22,097 nt of DNA. Source: Phascolarctobacterium_B sp045598345. Its GTDB lineage: Bacteria; Bacillota; Negativicutes; Acidaminococcales; Acidaminococcaceae. Both the position numbers and the translations under genes were made by a program. Below, piece by piece: positions 20,257-22,097 of the stretch (positions are counted from its first letter, which is position 1; each line of letters opens with the position of its first letter). Below the pieces are notes generated by a model. That model was not told the DNA's origin. It did no database searches and worked only from the letters and a program-made list of their open reading frames with translations. The stretch spans positions 1 to 22,097 of the forward strand of contig JAZLLX010000047.1 of the NCBI GenBank assembly GCA_045598345.1, written 5' to 3'.

Positions 20257-21426
20257 ATGAAAAAATTCTTTTTAGAAAAAATGAATATTTGCAAAATAGA
20301 AAACATTGCCTTTGTTTTAATGTTTGTTATAGTGCTTGTTTTACCTTTGACTAAAATAAATTACGCAGAGAAAAGTAAGACCGAAAATCGCAATTTGGCA
20401 AAGATTGTGAGTTTTCATAAACTTAAACATAGTGAATTTCTGAATTGGACAAAAAGTTTTGAAAATTGGTTAAATGACAGGTTCCGTGGCAGGGATAAAG
20501 TTATATCTGCCTATAAGAAGTTTGATTATGCCTTGACAGGAAGAATTGCCAATAACAGGGCAATGATGGGAAAGAATGGTTGGTTGTTTTATATTGATAA
20601 AAATGATGGTAATTCACTTCTTAACTTCCAAAATAAATCTCGTTTTAGTGAGGCGGAATTAGTCAGAATCAAAAATAATATTGTTCGTCAAAAGGAATTA
20701 TTGGCAGCACATGGCATAGATTACTATGTCTTGATAGCACCTGATAAAAACAGGATTTATGGTGAATATTACCCTGACTATATTCATAAAGTTGCTGAGA
20801 AAAGCAGGACGGATTTACTAATTGAATACCTTACAACAGAAAAAATAAAAGTGATTTATCCGGTGAATGAATTATTACAAGCCAAAGAAAAAGGTTATAT
20901 ATATTTTCCATGGGATACGCATTGGAACAACTATGGTGCATTTATTGGCTATACACAACTAATGAATGATATAAAGCAAAAACATCCAAATATCAAGAGT
21001 TTAAAATTGGACGATTTTACTGTTAGTAGTGTTAAAAGTACTGGTGGTGATCTGTTTAATTTTCTTGGTTTTAAAATGAAAGATGTAGAGAATTATAATT
21101 GTGATTATTTGAATTTAGAACTCAAAACGAGGAAATGGAATTATATCAAGAAAGAAGAAGCGAGAAAGAAATGGGGGAATTATTTATTTAATAGTAATCC
21201 CGAACCATTGAATAATATAGATGTTGTTTTGTTACGTGATTCGTTCACCACAGCAATGGTGCCATATTTGTCAGAAAGTTTTTCAAATACACATTATTTT
21301 TGGACACATAATTTTAATGTGGTTTATCCTGAAATATTGGAAATTAAGCCACAGATTGTGGCGCATGAAATGGTTGAAAGATATGCTCCGTCATTGCTGA
21401 TAGATGTTTCAAAGTTAAAGGAGTGA
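20257..21426 (+). CDS. DHHW/AlgJ-like SGNH-type O-acetyltransferase partner
   Basis: A 389-residue protein with an N-terminal membrane anchor at about residues 14-33 (IAFVLMFVIVLVLPL). The outer part matches the DHHW/AlgX-AlgJ group: an early ENRNLAK region, NGWLFYIDKNDG, then Asp220-Thr-His222-Trp (DTHW) and Asp328-Ser329 in LRDSF. These correspond in pattern to the Asp-His and Ser of AlgJ/AlgX acetyltransferases. The start is ATG 20257, after the promoter. Partner MBOAT proteins carry acyl groups across the membrane to such enzymes for polysaccharide modification, and an MBOAT gene starts 5 nt after its stop. The polysaccharide is unknown. The partner is broken, so the pathway is probably inactive. 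Confidence 0.82.
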   Translation: MKKFFLEKMNICKIENIAFVLMFVIVLVLPLTKINYAEKSKTENRNLAKIVSFHKLKHSEFLNWTKSFENWLNDRFRGRDKVISAYKKFDYALTGRIANNRAMMGKNGWLFYIDKNDGNSLLNFQNKSRFSEAELVRIKNNIVRQKELLAAHGIDYYVLIAPDKNRIYGEYYPDYIHKVAEKSRTDLLIEYLTTEKIKVIYPVNELLQAKEKGYIYFPWDTHWNNYGAFIGYTQLMNDIKQKHPNIKSLKLDDFTVSSVKSTGGDLFNFLGFKMKDVENYNCDYLNLELKTRKWNYIKKEEARKKWGNYLFNSNPEPLNNIDVVLLRDSFTTAMVPYLSESFSNTHYFWTHNFNVVYPEILEIKPQIVAHEMVERYAPSLLIDVSKLKE

Positions 21427-21430
21427 ATAA

Positions 21431-21985
21431 ATGTTATTTAGTTCTTTGGTGTTTTTATTTTGCTTTTTGCCATTTACCATATTGGGGTATTTTCTTATAA
21501 GGCACGAACTAAGAAATTTGTTTTTGCTTTTTGTAAGTTTGTTTTTCTATGGCTGGGGAGGACTGCGGTATTTGTGTGTAATGATAGGGGTTATCATTGT
21601 TAATTATGCCGGCGGTTTATTTCTTGCAAAAGCACGAAACAAGCAATTAGTTCTGTGGATATGTATTTTTTTGAATTTGGCTGTCTTGGGATATTATAAA
21701 TATTCTGATTTTCTAATCGCAAACATTAATGCCATATTTAACTCACATTTACCACTGAAAGATATAACATTACCTATTGGCATTTCATTTTATATTTTTC
21801 AGTCCTTGTCCTATGTAATAGATGTTTATTGGGGGAGGGTTCAAGTTCAAAGAAATCTATTGAATTTTGCTTTATATGTATCAATGTTCCCGCAATTAGT
21901 CGCAGGACCGATTGTAAGATATAGCAATATTGAAAAACAGTTAAATGACAGGAAAATAAGGCTCATCATCAGAATGTGTGGGTAA
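21431..21985 (+). pseudogene. MBOAT-family O-acyltransferase (AlgI-like), truncated by an insertion sequence
   Basis: A 184-residue frame with at least four hydrophobic segments and the MBOAT opening MLFSSLVFLFCFLPFT, then FYGWGG, LPIGISFYIFQSLSYVIDVYWG and FPQLVAGPIVRYSNIEKQL. Full-length family members are about 450-500 residues and carry the active-site His in the second half, which is missing. Family-like sequence ends at about 21958 (NDRKI), and the last nine residues (RLIIRMCG region) come from the terminal sequence of an insertion element starting at about 21960. AAGGAG (21418-21423) lies before the ATG. Without the catalytic half the product is almost certainly non-functional. Confidence 0.85.
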
Positions 21986-22097
21986 AAACATCTGAAATTA
22001 TCTGCCTGGCAACGTTATATCATAGTTTCCACATTGCAACATTATCATTGCAAACAGATTGTTTATGTTCTTAAAACCGTATGCCGTTCTCTGTATA
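21960..22097. mobile_element. Insertion sequence, left end (ISL3-like), partial
   Basis: The MBOAT homology stops abruptly near 21959, and the next bases read GGCTCATCATCAGAATGTGT followed by GGGTAAAA, an ISL3-like terminal repeat pattern. About 38 nt further in, the minus strand carries the end of a transposase. The element continues past the window edge, so its size, right end and target duplication cannot be seen. The family call rests on end pattern and transposase tail only. Confidence 0.65.
21998..22097 (-). CDS. Transposase C-terminus (ISL3-like), partial
   Basis: A minus-strand frame open at the window edge ends at TAA (22000-21998). It reads IQRTAYGFKNINNLFAMIML, then QCGNYDITLPGR. 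The RTAYGFKN-x-NNL pattern resembles the last helix of ISL3 transposases (IS204/IS1001/IS1096/IS1165 group). The DDE core would lie beyond the edge. It is oriented opposite to the broken MBOAT gene. Confidence 0.6.
   Translation of the reverse strand, partial: IQRTAYGFKNINNLFAMIMLQCGNYDITLPGR

Overview
The window is bacterial. It most likely comes from an anaerobic Firmicute of the class Negativicutes, plausibly the Acidaminococcaceae (Phascolarctobacterium-like). This is inferred from a Firmicutes-type rplS-lepB-rbgA-rnhB order together with a succinyl-CoA/propionyl-CoA-type CoA transferase beside a methylmalonyl-CoA mutase catalytic subunit, the core of succinate-to-propionate fermentation. 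No rRNA or tRNA is present to confirm the taxonomy.

Positions 1-4354 are an AT-rich accessory segment. It holds the tail of a BrnA-like antitoxin, an Xre regulator divergent from a YkvA/DUF1232 membrane protein plus an unknown protein, and a compact RiPP (ribosomally made, post-translationally modified peptide) locus, then a RelB/RelE-type toxin-antitoxin pair. The RiPP locus has two paralogous 38-residue Cys-rich precursors (1461-1577, 1636-1752), a stem-loop, an RRE-radical SAM-SPASM maturase (1825-3249) and a 50-residue zinc-ribbon-like protein (3265-3417). The precursors are too short for routine gene calling and are the best candidate here for an undescribed system.

Positions 4372-9276 are housekeeping: EngB GTPase overlapping an AbrB-type membrane protein, then a DUF1015 protein and SerA. 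Positions 9541-15175 carry acyl-CoA metabolism: CoA transferase, methylmalonyl-CoA mutase large subunit (no cobalamin-binding subunit beside it), an MmgE/PrpD protein and a hotdog thioesterase. Positions 15195-18349 are a tight translation/secretion operon: rplS with a leader attenuator, lepB, rbgA, a flavin split-barrel protein and rnhB.

The gaps between these operons (6021-6485, 11044-11401, 13055-13370, 18350-19788) are full of dispersed repeats. One mosaic family is marked by a terminal motif around GGTAAGATGTTCC in both orientations. A second is a tandem 126-bp unit that forms hairpins with compensatory changes. The 18.35-19.79 kb stretch is about 1.4 kb of repeats without a credible gene.

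The right end is accessory again: a second Xre regulator divergent from a DHHW/AlgJ-like protein and an MBOAT (AlgI-like) O-acyltransferase. The MBOAT gene is broken near 21959 by an insertion sequence whose transposase C-terminus runs off the window on the minus strand.
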